The position numbers and the translations under genes were made by a program. The notes below the pieces were generated by a model, which was not told where the DNA came from, searched no databases, and saw only the letters and a program-made list of their open reading frames with translations. From contig JAICEV010000145.1 in the NCBI GenBank assembly GCA_025923975.1, positions 1-8,179 on the forward strand: a DNA stretch of 8,179 nucleotides, given 5' to 3'. Numbering within the stretch: position 1 is the stretch's first letter; every line of letters starts with the position of its first letter. Source of the stretch: Propionibacteriaceae bacterium (lineage in GTDB: Bacteria; Actinomycetota; Actinomycetes; Propionibacteriales; Propionibacteriaceae). Of the stretch, positions 1 to 6,379 are shown in pieces.

Positions 1-48
1 CAAGAAACGCCCCGCGACCAGCGTGGCGAACATCCAGGAGGAGCCTCA
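1..48 (+). promoter_or_regulatory. tuf leader with strong ribosome binding site
   Basis: This is the short stretch before EF-Tu. AGGAGGAG at 36-43 is a near-ideal Shine-Dalgarno sequence, five bases before the GTG at 49, and it fixes that start. In actinobacteria the gene before tuf is normally fusA (EF-G). None of the three forward frames contains a stop codon in 1-48 and none reads like the end of EF-G. The segment is therefore most likely fusA-tuf intergenic sequence, with fusA ending just outside the window. No promoter is recognisable in so short a piece. Confidence 0.7.
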
Positions 49-1242
49 GTGGCAAAGGCGAAGTTCGAGCGGACAAAGCCGCACGTCAACATTGGCACCA
101 TCGGGCACATCGACCATGGAAAGACCACACTGACCGCGGCGATCACCAAGGTGCTGCACGACAAGTTCCCGACCCTAAACCAAGTGTCGGCGTTCGAGCA
201 GATCGACAAGGCGCCCGAGGAGCGCCAGCGCGGTATCACGATCTCCATCGCACACGTGGAGTACCAGACCGAGAAGCGGCACTATGCGCACGTCGACTGC
301 CCCGGTCACGCTGACTACATCAAGAACATGATCACCGGCGCAGCGCAGATGGATGGTGCCATCTTGGTGGTTGCCGCGACTGACGGCCCGATGCCGCAGA
401 CGCGCGAGCACGTCTTGTTGGCTCGCCAGGTCGGCGTTCCTGCGATCGTGGTGGCGCTGAACAAGTGCGACATGGTTGATGACGACGAGATCTTGGAGCT
501 GGTCGAGCTCGAGGTTCGGGAGTTGCTCACCGAGTACGAATTCCCGGGCGACGACCTCCCCGTCATCAGAGTCGCAGCGCTTCCGGCGCTGAACGGTGAC
601 GCCAAGTGGAGCGATTCCGTTATGGAGCTCATGGATGCGGTGGACAACTACATCCCGCAACCAATCCGTGAGGTCGACAAGCCATTCCTCATGCCGGTGG
701 AGGATGTCTTCACCATCACTGGCCGCGGCACCGTCGTCACCGGACGAATCGAGCGCGGCGTGATCAAGGTCATGGAGACCGTGGACATAATCGGGATCCG
801 GGACAGCAAGCAGACCACCACGGTGACCGGCGTAGAGATGTTCCGCAAGCTGCTAGACGAGGGCCAGGCGGGTGAGAATGTCGGCCTGTTGCTCCGCGGC
901 ACAAAGCGCGAGGACGTCGAGCGCGGCATGGTCGTGATCAAGCCGGGTACCACGACTCCGCACACCGACTTCGAGGCTCGGGTCTACATCCTCTCCAAGG
1001 AGGAGGGCGGTCGTCACACGCCGTTCTTCAACAACTACCGTCCGCAGTTCTACTTCCGTACCACTGACGTGACTGGGGTCGTGAATCTCCCGGAGGGCAC
1101 CGACATGGTGATGCCTGGTGACAACACTGATATGTCCGTGCAGCTCATTCAGCCGATCGCTATGGAAGAGGAGCTGAAGTTTGCTATCCGCGAAGGCGGT
1201 CGTACAGTTGGCGCCGGTCGAGTGACGAAGATCATCAAGTAG
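49..1242 (+). CDS. tuf: Elongation factor Tu
   Basis: EF-Tu is the cytoplasmic GTPase that carries aminoacyl-tRNA to the ribosomal A site. The 397-residue product is full length for actinobacteria. The GTPase domain (about 1-205) shows G1 GHIDHGKT at 19-26, G2 RGITI at 61-65 with the Mg-binding Thr64, G3 DCPGH at 83-87 with catalytic His87, and G4 NKCD at 138-141. The usual G5 SAL reads AAL at 176-178, so the Ser is missing. The two beta-barrel domains follow; FLMPVEDVFTITGRGTVVTGR opens domain 2 and FAIREGGRTVGAGRVTKIIK closes domain 3. The positions matching E. coli Ala375 and Glu378, sites of kirromycin resistance, are unchanged. The GTG start is fixed by a strong Shine-Dalgarno sequence. 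A strong terminator follows 28 bp after the stop, so tuf ends its transcription unit. It is probably the last gene of the rpsL-rpsG-fusA-tuf unit; the others are outside the window. Confidence 0.98.
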   Translation: MAKAKFERTKPHVNIGTIGHIDHGKTTLTAAITKVLHDKFPTLNQVSAFEQIDKAPEERQRGITISIAHVEYQTEKRHYAHVDCPGHADYIKNMITGAAQMDGAILVVAATDGPMPQTREHVLLARQVGVPAIVVALNKCDMVDDDEILELVELEVRELLTEYEFPGDDLPVIRVAALPALNGDAKWSDSVMELMDAVDNYIPQPIREVDKPFLMPVEDVFTITGRGTVVTGRIERGVIKVMETVDIIGIRDSKQTTTVTGVEMFRKLLDEGQAGENVGLLLRGTKREDVERGMVVIKPGTTTPHTDFEARVYILSKEEGGRHTPFFNNYRPQFYFRTTDVTGVVNLPEGTDMVMPGDNTDMSVQLIQPIAMEEELKFAIREGGRTVGAGRVTKIIK

Positions 1243-1270
1243 CGGTCGCCGGCTTTCTGATCTGATCGAG

Positions 1271-1317
1271 AGAGGCCCCGGACTTCGGTAGGAGTCCGGG
1301 GCCTCTTGACCTTTCTT
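1271..1317 (+). terminator. Intrinsic terminator of tuf
   Basis: AGAGGCCCCGGACT (1271-1284) and AGTCCGGGGCCTCT (1293-1306) form a perfect 14-bp stem with an 8-base loop. A pyrimidine-rich tract (TTGACCTTTCTT) follows. It lies 28 bp after the tuf stop codon and should end transcription of the str operon, isolating it from the dodecin gene. The same stem could also work on the opposite strand for any read-through from treY, although the T-rich side favours the + direction. Confidence 0.92.
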
Positions 1318-1371
1318 GCAATGTGATCAGCGAACCACTTCCGCCGGCTCCTAAAGCGGGAGTTAGATGGG

Positions 1372-1383
1372 TCACAGCTGTGA
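1372..1383. promoter_or_regulatory. 12-bp perfect palindrome upstream of dodecin, possible operator
   Basis: TCACAGCTGTGA is a perfect palindrome whose last base is 36 bp before the dodecin start. It lies between the tuf terminator and the dodecin ribosome binding site, where a promoter must be if dodecin is transcribed alone. The sequence shows only the symmetry. That it is an operator for a dimeric regulator is inference. No convincing -10/-35 pair was found beside it; TTAGAT at 1363-1368 is a weak -10 candidate without a good -35. Confidence 0.4.
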
Positions 1384-1407
1384 TCATTTGATCCAGCTTT
1401 GACTCCT

Positions 1408-1414
1408 GAGGAGG
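1408..1414 (+). promoter_or_regulatory. Ribosome binding site that sets the dodecin start
   Basis: GAGGAGG lies five bases before GTG at 1420. An upstream in-frame TTG at 1399 would add seven residues, but it has no Shine-Dalgarno sequence and would place this motif inside the coding region. GTG 1420 also gives the usual dodecin length. Confidence 0.85.
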
Positions 1415-1419
1415 TCATC

Positions 1420-1626
1420 GTGCCAGGCACCGTCGCTCGCGTCACCGAGATCAGCGCCAGATCCGACACAGGTTTTGAAGACGCCGTGAAGGTTGGCCTC
1501 GATCGGGCCAATGCGACGTTGCGTGGTGTCACGTCGGCTTGGGTTAAGGAGCAGTCGGTCGACGTTCGCGACGGCAATATTGTTGCCTACCGGGTCAACC
1601 TGCTGGTCACCTTCGTACTCGAATAG
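1420..1626 (+). CDS. Dodecin family flavin-binding protein
   Basis: The 68-residue product has the length and pattern of dodecins (66-71 residues). These small beta-alpha-beta-beta proteins assemble into hollow dodecamers that bind flavins and protect the cell from free reduced flavin. The first strand is VARVTEISARS. The amphipathic helix is FEDAVKVGLDRANATLRGV (19-37). Trp41 sits in the SAWVKEQ strand, where dodecins carry the aromatic residue that stacks on flavin. The final strands contain the family pattern G-x-x-x-x-Y-R-V-x-L-x-V-x-F-x-L-E (52-68). The N-terminus is short and has no signal peptide, so the protein is cytosolic. The gene stands alone behind the tuf terminator, and its stop is 5 bp from the convergent treY stop with no terminator visible between them. 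The ligand (FAD, FMN or CoA-linked) cannot be told from sequence. Confidence 0.88.
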   Translation: MPGTVARVTEISARSDTGFEDAVKVGLDRANATLRGVTSAWVKEQSVDVRDGNIVAYRVNLLVTFVLE

Positions 1627-1631
1627 CCGAC

Positions 1632-3896
1632 CTACTTGTGATCATCGGCCGCCAGCAGCGCGACCGGATATAGAGCCAGCAGATCTTCGACTGCAACGGT
1701 TCCGCTCCATCGTTGGCCTGTAAGCACGTCGATGTGTGGCGCGGAGATTTCAACGGTGCTCTGACGCCAGCCCCCGGCCGCAGAGAGTCCAATGGGCAGT
1801 CGAGTGGCGAACGTGAGTGCGCCCCCGCGGTCGAAACCGATCAGGTGATCATGTGCTGGGCCGCTGGCTTCGAGTGCGTCGTAGCCAGTGAACGAGCTGG
1901 GCTGGTTGCGACGCAGCCGTAGCGCCTGCCGGGTGATCCAGAGTTTGGCCGCGCCGGTTTCGTCGATGCCGGGCGGAGCATCGCCAAGCGATTCCAGCAG
2001 TCGCATGCGTTGCTCGAAGTCGACCGGTCGCCGATTGTCCGGATCGACCAGCGAGTCGTCCCAAAGCTCGGTGCCTTGGTAGACGTCCGGCACGCCGGGC
2101 ATGGTCAGCTGAACGAGCTTCTGGCCCAGTGAGTTTGACCAGCCTGGACCTGTGATCTTCGCGTCGAGCTGGTCCCACGCGTGCCGCAGCTGCGGATCGT
2201 CGTACGCGCTATCGACGGCCTGATGTACAGCTGCTTCGTACGACGGATCCGGGGCAGTCCACGTTGTGCCATCGCTGGCCTCACGCATCGCCTTCTCCGC
2301 GTAGGCGTGCATCCGCGCACGTTCAATCGGCCCGGTGCCCACCAGCGTCTGTGCGAGGAAGTACCCGAAGAGGCGGTTTGGGATGGTGGTCCTGCTCAAG
2401 AACAGCTCCGCGAAGCCAGCCCAGGCCTGGGGAATCTCCGACAGCACTGCCAGCCTGGCGCGCACGTCCTCACCGCGCTTGGTGTCGTGGGTCGACAGGC
2501 CCGTCATCGAGGCAGGCTGGTGATTCAGCCTCGCTACCTGAAGTGAGTGGAAGTCCTGGAGTGGAATGCCGAACTGATCCGGATTGCCGCCGACCTCGTT
2601 GAGCGCGATAAAGCGCGAGTATCGGTAGTACGCGGTGTCCTCAACGCCCTTGGCCATGGCGGCGCTGCTCAGCTGTTGCATGCGCAGGGCCAGATCGTCA
2701 CCGTGATCATGGAGTCGCGGACTGAGCTGATCAATAGTGTCGGCCAGCTCGGGTCGTCGCTGGGCGGCCGTCGCGAGGGCGTGGTCAAGATCAGCAACAC
2801 CTTCCGGCAGATACGAGCGATAGACCTCGAATGCAATCGCCACCTCGGCCAGTGCCTGCCCCGCATTGGGAATATCACGAGTCAATGCCGCCATCCGTCG
2901 CACCTCGGCGGGGAGCAGGGTGTTCACCACCAGACGCTTGCCGGCTTCGATGTGATCACTGATGGCGCCCTGGTCCCCGGTCAGCCGTTGGTAGTGGGCG
3001 GTGAACTCTGGCTCATGATCATGGTCGATGAAGACGCCGTTCACCTCGCGCATCGCGTCGTAACCGGTGGTACCAGCAACCGGCCAGGTCTTCGGCAGTT
3101 CCTCGCCTGCCTCGAGGATCTTCTCTACGGTGATCCATTGCTCCGAGGCTAAGGATCGCAGCCGATGCAGGTAGCCAAGTGGATCCCGCAGGCCGTCGGG
3201 GTGGTCGATGCGCAGCCCGGCTATGCCGGCCGCGCACCAGTCTTTGACGAGTGCATGCGTGGCCGAGAACACCTCGGCATCCTCAACGCGTACCCCAGCG
3301 AGTGTGGTGATAGCGAAGAATCGGCGGTAGTTGATCTCGGTATTGCCACTGGAGTAGTGCACCAGCTGATAGTGCTGCCGATCATGCACAGCCTCGGCAT
3401 CCTCGCCTTCGGACCAGCTCCCTGGGGCGAGCGGAAAGCGGTGTTCGAAGTAGCGCAGCTCGCCGTCCGCTACGGTCAACTGGGCATCATCACCCAGGAT
3501 CGGGACAATGATCCTGCCCCGGCTCCAGTCGATGTCGAACCAGGAGGCGTACGGCGACTTTGGGCCGAGCCGCAGCACGTCCCACCAGGCTGGATTCTCG
3601 ATCGGATGCTCAATGCCGAGATGATTCGGCACGATGTCGATGATCACCCCGAGCCCAGCCGATCGGGCACTGGTCAGCAGCCGTTCCAGCGCCTCCGGAC
3701 CGCCCCGGTCCTGGTCCACACGGGTGACATCGGTCGTGTCGTAACCATGATCAGAACCGATTGTCGACTGCAGGATAGGTGAGAGGTAGACAGCTCCAAC
3801 GCCGAGCTCGCTGAGGTAGTCGATGAGTCGGGCTGCGTCGTCCAAGGTGAAGCTGCGATTGACCTGCAGACGGTAGGTCGAGGCTGGGATCATCAC
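1632..3896 (-). CDS. treY: (1->4)-alpha-D-glucan 1-alpha-D-glucosylmutase (maltooligosyl trehalose synthase)
   Basis: TreY (EC 5.4.99.15, GH13) turns the reducing-end alpha-1,4 bond of a maltodextrin into an alpha-1,1 bond, giving maltooligosyltrehalose; TreZ then releases trehalose. The 754-residue product is of normal length and cytosolic. Landmarks in order: STYRLQ (6-11), LSELGVGAVYLSPI (28-41), DIVPNH (87-92), GLRIDHPDG (227-235), VEKIL (257-261), GVEDTAYYRYSRFIALNEVGG (417-437), STHDTKRGEDVRARL (468-482) and GVPDVYQGTELWDDSLVDPDNRRPVDF (601-627). Asp231 (nucleophile), Glu258 (acid/base) and Asp471 fit the GH13 catalytic triad. GTG 3896 and ATG 3893 are adjacent candidate starts; AGGG seven bases before the GTG is only a weak ribosome binding site. 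It lies downstream of the GGT-family gene across a palindrome-filled gap. treX and treZ, its usual neighbours, are absent from the window, so they must be elsewhere if the pathway is complete. Confidence 0.96.
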   Translation of the reverse strand: MMIPASTYRLQVNRSFTLDDAARLIDYLSELGVGAVYLSPILQSTIGSDHGYDTTDVTRVDQDRGGPEALERLLTSARSAGLGVIIDIVPNHLGIEHPIENPAWWDVLRLGPKSPYASWFDIDWSRGRIIVPILGDDAQLTVADGELRYFEHRFPLAPGSWSEGEDAEAVHDRQHYQLVHYSSGNTEINYRRFFAITTLAGVRVEDAEVFSATHALVKDWCAAGIAGLRIDHPDGLRDPLGYLHRLRSLASEQWITVEKILEAGEELPKTWPVAGTTGYDAMREVNGVFIDHDHEPEFTAHYQRLTGDQGAISDHIEAGKRLVVNTLLPAEVRRMAALTRDIPNAGQALAEVAIAFEVYRSYLPEGVADLDHALATAAQRRPELADTIDQLSPRLHDHGDDLALRMQQLSSAAMAKGVEDTAYYRYSRFIALNEVGGNPDQFGIPLQDFHSLQVARLNHQPASMTGLSTHDTKRGEDVRARLAVLSEIPQAWAGFAELFLSRTTIPNRLFGYFLAQTLVGTGPIERARMHAYAEKAMREASDGTTWTAPDPSYEAAVHQAVDSAYDDPQLRHAWDQLDAKITGPGWSNSLGQKLVQLTMPGVPDVYQGTELWDDSLVDPDNRRPVDFEQRMRLLESLGDAPPGIDETGAAKLWITRQALRLRRNQPSSFTGYDALEASGPAHDHLIGFDRGGALTFATRLPIGLSAAGGWRQSTVEISAPHIDVLTGQRWSGTVAVEDLLALYPVALLAADDHK

Positions 3897-3913
3897 GTGC
3901 TGACCCTACGCAG

Positions 3914-3967
3914 CCGACTTGTCAGCGTCACAAGGGGCTATAGCCCGCTGAGACGCTGACAAGTCGG
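3914..3967. repeat. 54-bp nested palindrome between the GGT-family gene and treY
   Basis: CCGACTTGTCAGCGTC (3914-3929) is the exact reverse complement of GACGCTGACAAGTCGG (3952-3967). The 22-base spacer contains a second perfect palindrome, GGGCTATAGCCC (3935-3946). Both share the same centre (3940.5), so only three of 27 base pairs are mismatched over the 54 bp. On the - strand transcript it starts three bases after the GGT-family stop and ends 17 bases before the treY GTG. Neither side has a T-tract, so a classical intrinsic terminator is not clear, though U-less hairpin terminators are often proposed in actinobacteria. It could instead be an operator, an RNA processing site or a small dispersed palindromic element. 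Confidence 0.85.
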
Positions 3968-3970
3968 GAA

Positions 3971-5359
3971 TCACAACATGATGACGACGCCGCTACGGCG
4001 AGGATCGGCTCCGCCACCCAGCGGACTGAGTGCCGACACGCCCCCGAAATAAGGATCCCGGTGATCAGCGATCGCGATCTTGTAACCATCCGCCTCGAGG
4101 GCGCGGATCACGTGCGAGAAGAAGCCCGGTTCTAACCGCACCAGATCGGGCAGCGCGTTGAGCCGAGGTGCATCGATGGCTTCTTGCGGCGCAGCTCCGC
4201 GCAGCATCCGAAGAACGCACTGCACCAGTGCGGGACGGATTCGACTGCCACCTGCGGCGCCGGCAATGGCGGCCAAACGTCCATGATCATCCAGTGCGAT
4301 CAGGGGTGACATCATCGAACCCATTCGGACACCAGGGTGCACCAGTCCTCGAACCAGTTCTCCTTCACCCAACATCGAATTGAGGTGAACGCCGTAGCCG
4401 GGTACCCATACTCCGGAGCCGAGGCCAAGACTGGTGGTGATGACGCAGCCGTCGCCTTGCTCGTCGACGGCGACGATGTTGGTCGTCTCAGCCCGCTTGC
4501 TCGGAGCACGCAGGGCGTCGATCAAGGCCGCGGCCGAGTGTGCATCAGTTGTCGGATCGTCGTGTACCGCCGGCGTCACCCGTTCCATCGTGCCGAGCAG
4601 ATCGTCAAGATCATTACCGCGGGCGTGCACGGTGAAGTCGTTCACCCGAACCGATCGCGGAGTGTACTCAATCACGCGGTAGGCATCGAGGTCTTCCTGG
4701 GTCAGAGCGCCGCCGTCGGATACGGCGACAACGAGTGCGTCGGCGTAGGCACCGTGATAAAAGGCGTGTGGATCCCGCAGCATCAGTTCGTACGCTCGGT
4801 GATGATCAGGATGCCGCAACGGGTCACCGGACTGGAGGTATAAGCCGTCCGGACGTTGATAGACCTCGACGCCCTCTCCGACACACATCGCAGCAGCAAC
4901 CCGCGGGAGGACTTGAGCGTGCATCGCTGGAAAGGGCGTGCCGTAGGACGCCTCGCGTCCCGGCGCGGTGACGGTCCCCCAGGGGAGCCGTCCCCACCTC
5001 TGCCATAGATAGTGCGCTCCAGCGGGGATTCCCGGCACCGCAACAGTCGCCGGCCCGATCTCGTACGGCACATGCTGGCCGATAAAGGTCACCTCGATGG
5101 CTGTGGCCGGACTCGGCCGCTTGCCGCCGAGGCCCGGAACCGCGACGAAGAAATCCAAGCAACGCACTTGGCCGGTCGCGGCATCGTAGACCGTCGCGAA
5201 ACCGCCGCCGCCGAGGCCGGTAAAGATCGCCTCCGCGGCGCAGCTGACCAGCATCATTGCGACCGCGGCGTCGACGGCGCTACCGCCGCGGGAGAGCATG
5301 TCGGCTCCCGCCCGCGCGGTCGATGGGTGCCCAGCGGCGACGCCAGCTCGCATCCTCAT
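3971..5359 (-). CDS. Gamma-glutamyltransferase family protein (Ntn-hydrolase), non-canonical
   Basis: The 462-residue protein belongs to the self-cleaving N-terminal-nucleophile GGT family. The N-terminus has AGHPSTARAGADMLSRGGSAVDAAVA (9-34), then FTGLGGGGFATVYDAATG (46-63). The family's TTH cleavage motif reads TTN here, making Thr292 the expected nucleophile and giving subunits of about 291 and 171 residues. LGSGVWVPGYGVHLNSMLGE (313-332), GSMMSP (347-352) and AGGSRI (369-374) complete the small subunit. Several glutathione-site residues differ: the Arg of the DFRE motif is Phe (LDFF, 68-71), the PPPSSGG motif is missing, and SSMSP reads SMMSP. The protein is shorter than typical enzymes (530-580) and lacks a signal peptide, so it is probably cytosolic. 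The real substrate is unknown; an amidase or acylase role is possible. ATG 5359 and ATG 5353 are both feasible starts: GGGGTG lies closely before the first and at better distance from the second. It is divergent from the next gene across 143 bp. Confidence 0.85.
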   Translation of the reverse strand: MRMRAGVAAGHPSTARAGADMLSRGGSAVDAAVAMMLVSCAAEAIFTGLGGGGFATVYDAATGQVRCLDFFVAVPGLGGKRPSPATAIEVTFIGQHVPYEIGPATVAVPGIPAGAHYLWQRWGRLPWGTVTAPGREASYGTPFPAMHAQVLPRVAAAMCVGEGVEVYQRPDGLYLQSGDPLRHPDHHRAYELMLRDPHAFYHGAYADALVVAVSDGGALTQEDLDAYRVIEYTPRSVRVNDFTVHARGNDLDDLLGTMERVTPAVHDDPTTDAHSAAALIDALRAPSKRAETTNIVAVDEQGDGCVITTSLGLGSGVWVPGYGVHLNSMLGEGELVRGLVHPGVRMGSMMSPLIALDDHGRLAAIAGAAGGSRIRPALVQCVLRMLRGAAPQEAIDAPRLNALPDLVRLEPGFFSHVIRALEADGYKIAIADHRDPYFGGVSALSPLGGGADPRRSGVVIML

Positions 5360-5502
5360 CTCACCCCGTTTCTCACGCCTGCGAGCCTAATGGTCCCGCG
5401 CAGCCGAGGGATGAGGATGGCGGATAGCCACAGGCATTCCCGGCAGCCACCGGCTTCCCCCTGACAAGCTGAACCCATTGAGCTGATCGGTCGTCTGAGT
5501 GG

Positions 5503-6240
5503 GTGATGAGAACGTTGGTGACGCCGCTGCTGTTGCCGAGCAGGCGAAGCACTTCGGAGTACTGGCTGCTCGCCGCCATTGGTCCAGTACTTGTGGGGTC
5601 CGCGCTGTTGGGTTGGCAGCTCGGCTGGCTGTCCGCCTCCGCTGCAACCTTCTGCTTCCTGGTGCTGGCCGCCTTGATCATGAGGAATTCCCGCGCCAGA
5701 AGTTTCGGCACAGCGGACGTGGTGACGCTGGTACGAGGGGTGGGGGTCTGCTTTCTCGCGGGTCTCGCGCTGCAGGCATTGGCCGGCGGCCTGGCCAGGC
5801 ACGGAGTGCTGACCATGATCGTCATGGGTGCGCTGTGCCTGACGCTCGACGGTGTGGACGGCCGGGTCGCCCGATCCAGGGGAGAGGCCAGTGCCTTCGG
5901 GGCGAGATTCGATGTGGAGACAGACGCCGCGATGCTGGTGGTGCTCAGTGTCGCCGTCGCAGCGCTGGGAATCGCCGGCTGGTGGGTGCTGGCGATCGGC
6001 GCGCTGCGATATGGCTACGTCGCTACGTCCGTCGTCGTTCCCGCCCTACGCACGCCACTGCCATATCGGTATTCGGCCAAGGTGATCGCAGTCGCGCAGG
6101 CGGTCGCCTTGCTTGCCGCATTGACATTGAGGCTGATCCATGGCGAACACTGGTTGACAAACACGTTCCTGCTCGCTGCGCTGGCATCGTTGTGCTGGTC
6201 CTTCGGCCGTAGCGTCATCTGGCAGCTCCGCCACTCCTGA
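5503..6240 (+). CDS. CDP-alcohol phosphatidyltransferase family membrane protein
   Basis: This 245-residue integral membrane enzyme should transfer a phosphatidyl or similar group from a CDP-activated lipid to an alcohol, releasing CMP, at the cytoplasmic membrane. The full family signature D-x2-D-G-x2-A-R-x8-G-x3-D-x3-D is present: Asp116, Asp119-Gly120, Ala123-Arg124, Gly133, Asp137 and Asp141, which bind two metal ions and the CDP group. TADVVTLVRG (70-79) matches the conserved T-x-x-N/D-x-x-T-x-x-R element before it. About six to eight hydrophobic segments are visible, for example 20-38, 44-60, 142-158, 160-178 and 194-210. The acceptor alcohol (glycerol phosphate, inositol phosphate or other) cannot be read from sequence. 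GTG 5503 and ATG 5506 are adjacent possible starts, both with a weak ribosome binding site. The 143 bp before it (5360-5502) must hold promoters for both divergent genes, but none stands out. Confidence 0.9.
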   Translation: MMRTLVTPLLLPSRRSTSEYWLLAAIGPVLVGSALLGWQLGWLSASAATFCFLVLAALIMRNSRARSFGTADVVTLVRGVGVCFLAGLALQALAGGLARHGVLTMIVMGALCLTLDGVDGRVARSRGEASAFGARFDVETDAAMLVVLSVAVAALGIAGWWVLAIGALRYGYVATSVVVPALRTPLPYRYSAKVIAVAQAVALLAALTLRLIHGEHWLTNTFLLAALASLCWSFGRSVIWQLRHS

Positions 6241-6367
6241 GGGTCAGCAGACGGGTAGCGTGGATGGCGGATCCGCTCTGCGGCACTGGCAAATTGTGCG
6301 CCGCCGGTCGGATGATGAGCACCCCGTTGGCTGCGAGCGTCGGCATGCGCGAGCAGCAAGCCCAAAA

Positions 6368-6374
6368 GGGGGAG
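6368..6374 (+). promoter_or_regulatory. Ribosome binding site that sets the DUF3592-like start
   Basis: GGGGGAG lies five bases before ATG 6380. The reading frame stays open back to an ATG at 6260, but the extra 40 residues are polar and arginine-rich, lack a ribosome binding site, and would bury the N-terminal membrane helix. The 139-bp gap 6241-6379 otherwise shows only a 10-bp palindrome, GCGGATCCGC at 6267-6276. Confidence 0.85.
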
Positions 6375-6379
6375 AGCCA

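Noticed and set aside
1..48. End of fusA
   Set aside because: No frame gives an EF-G-like C-terminus and no stop codon is present, so the gene must end before the window.
2547..3782. Two + strand frames of about 200 codons inside treY
   Set aside because: They lie wholly within the well-supported treY gene and match no family I recognise; they follow from the GC-rich codon bias of the opposite strand.
5499..6212. A 237-codon + frame overlapping the CDP-alcohol transferase gene
   Set aside because: It is Arg/Gly-rich with no recognisable motif, whereas the neighbouring frame holds the full CDP-alcohol phosphatidyltransferase signature.
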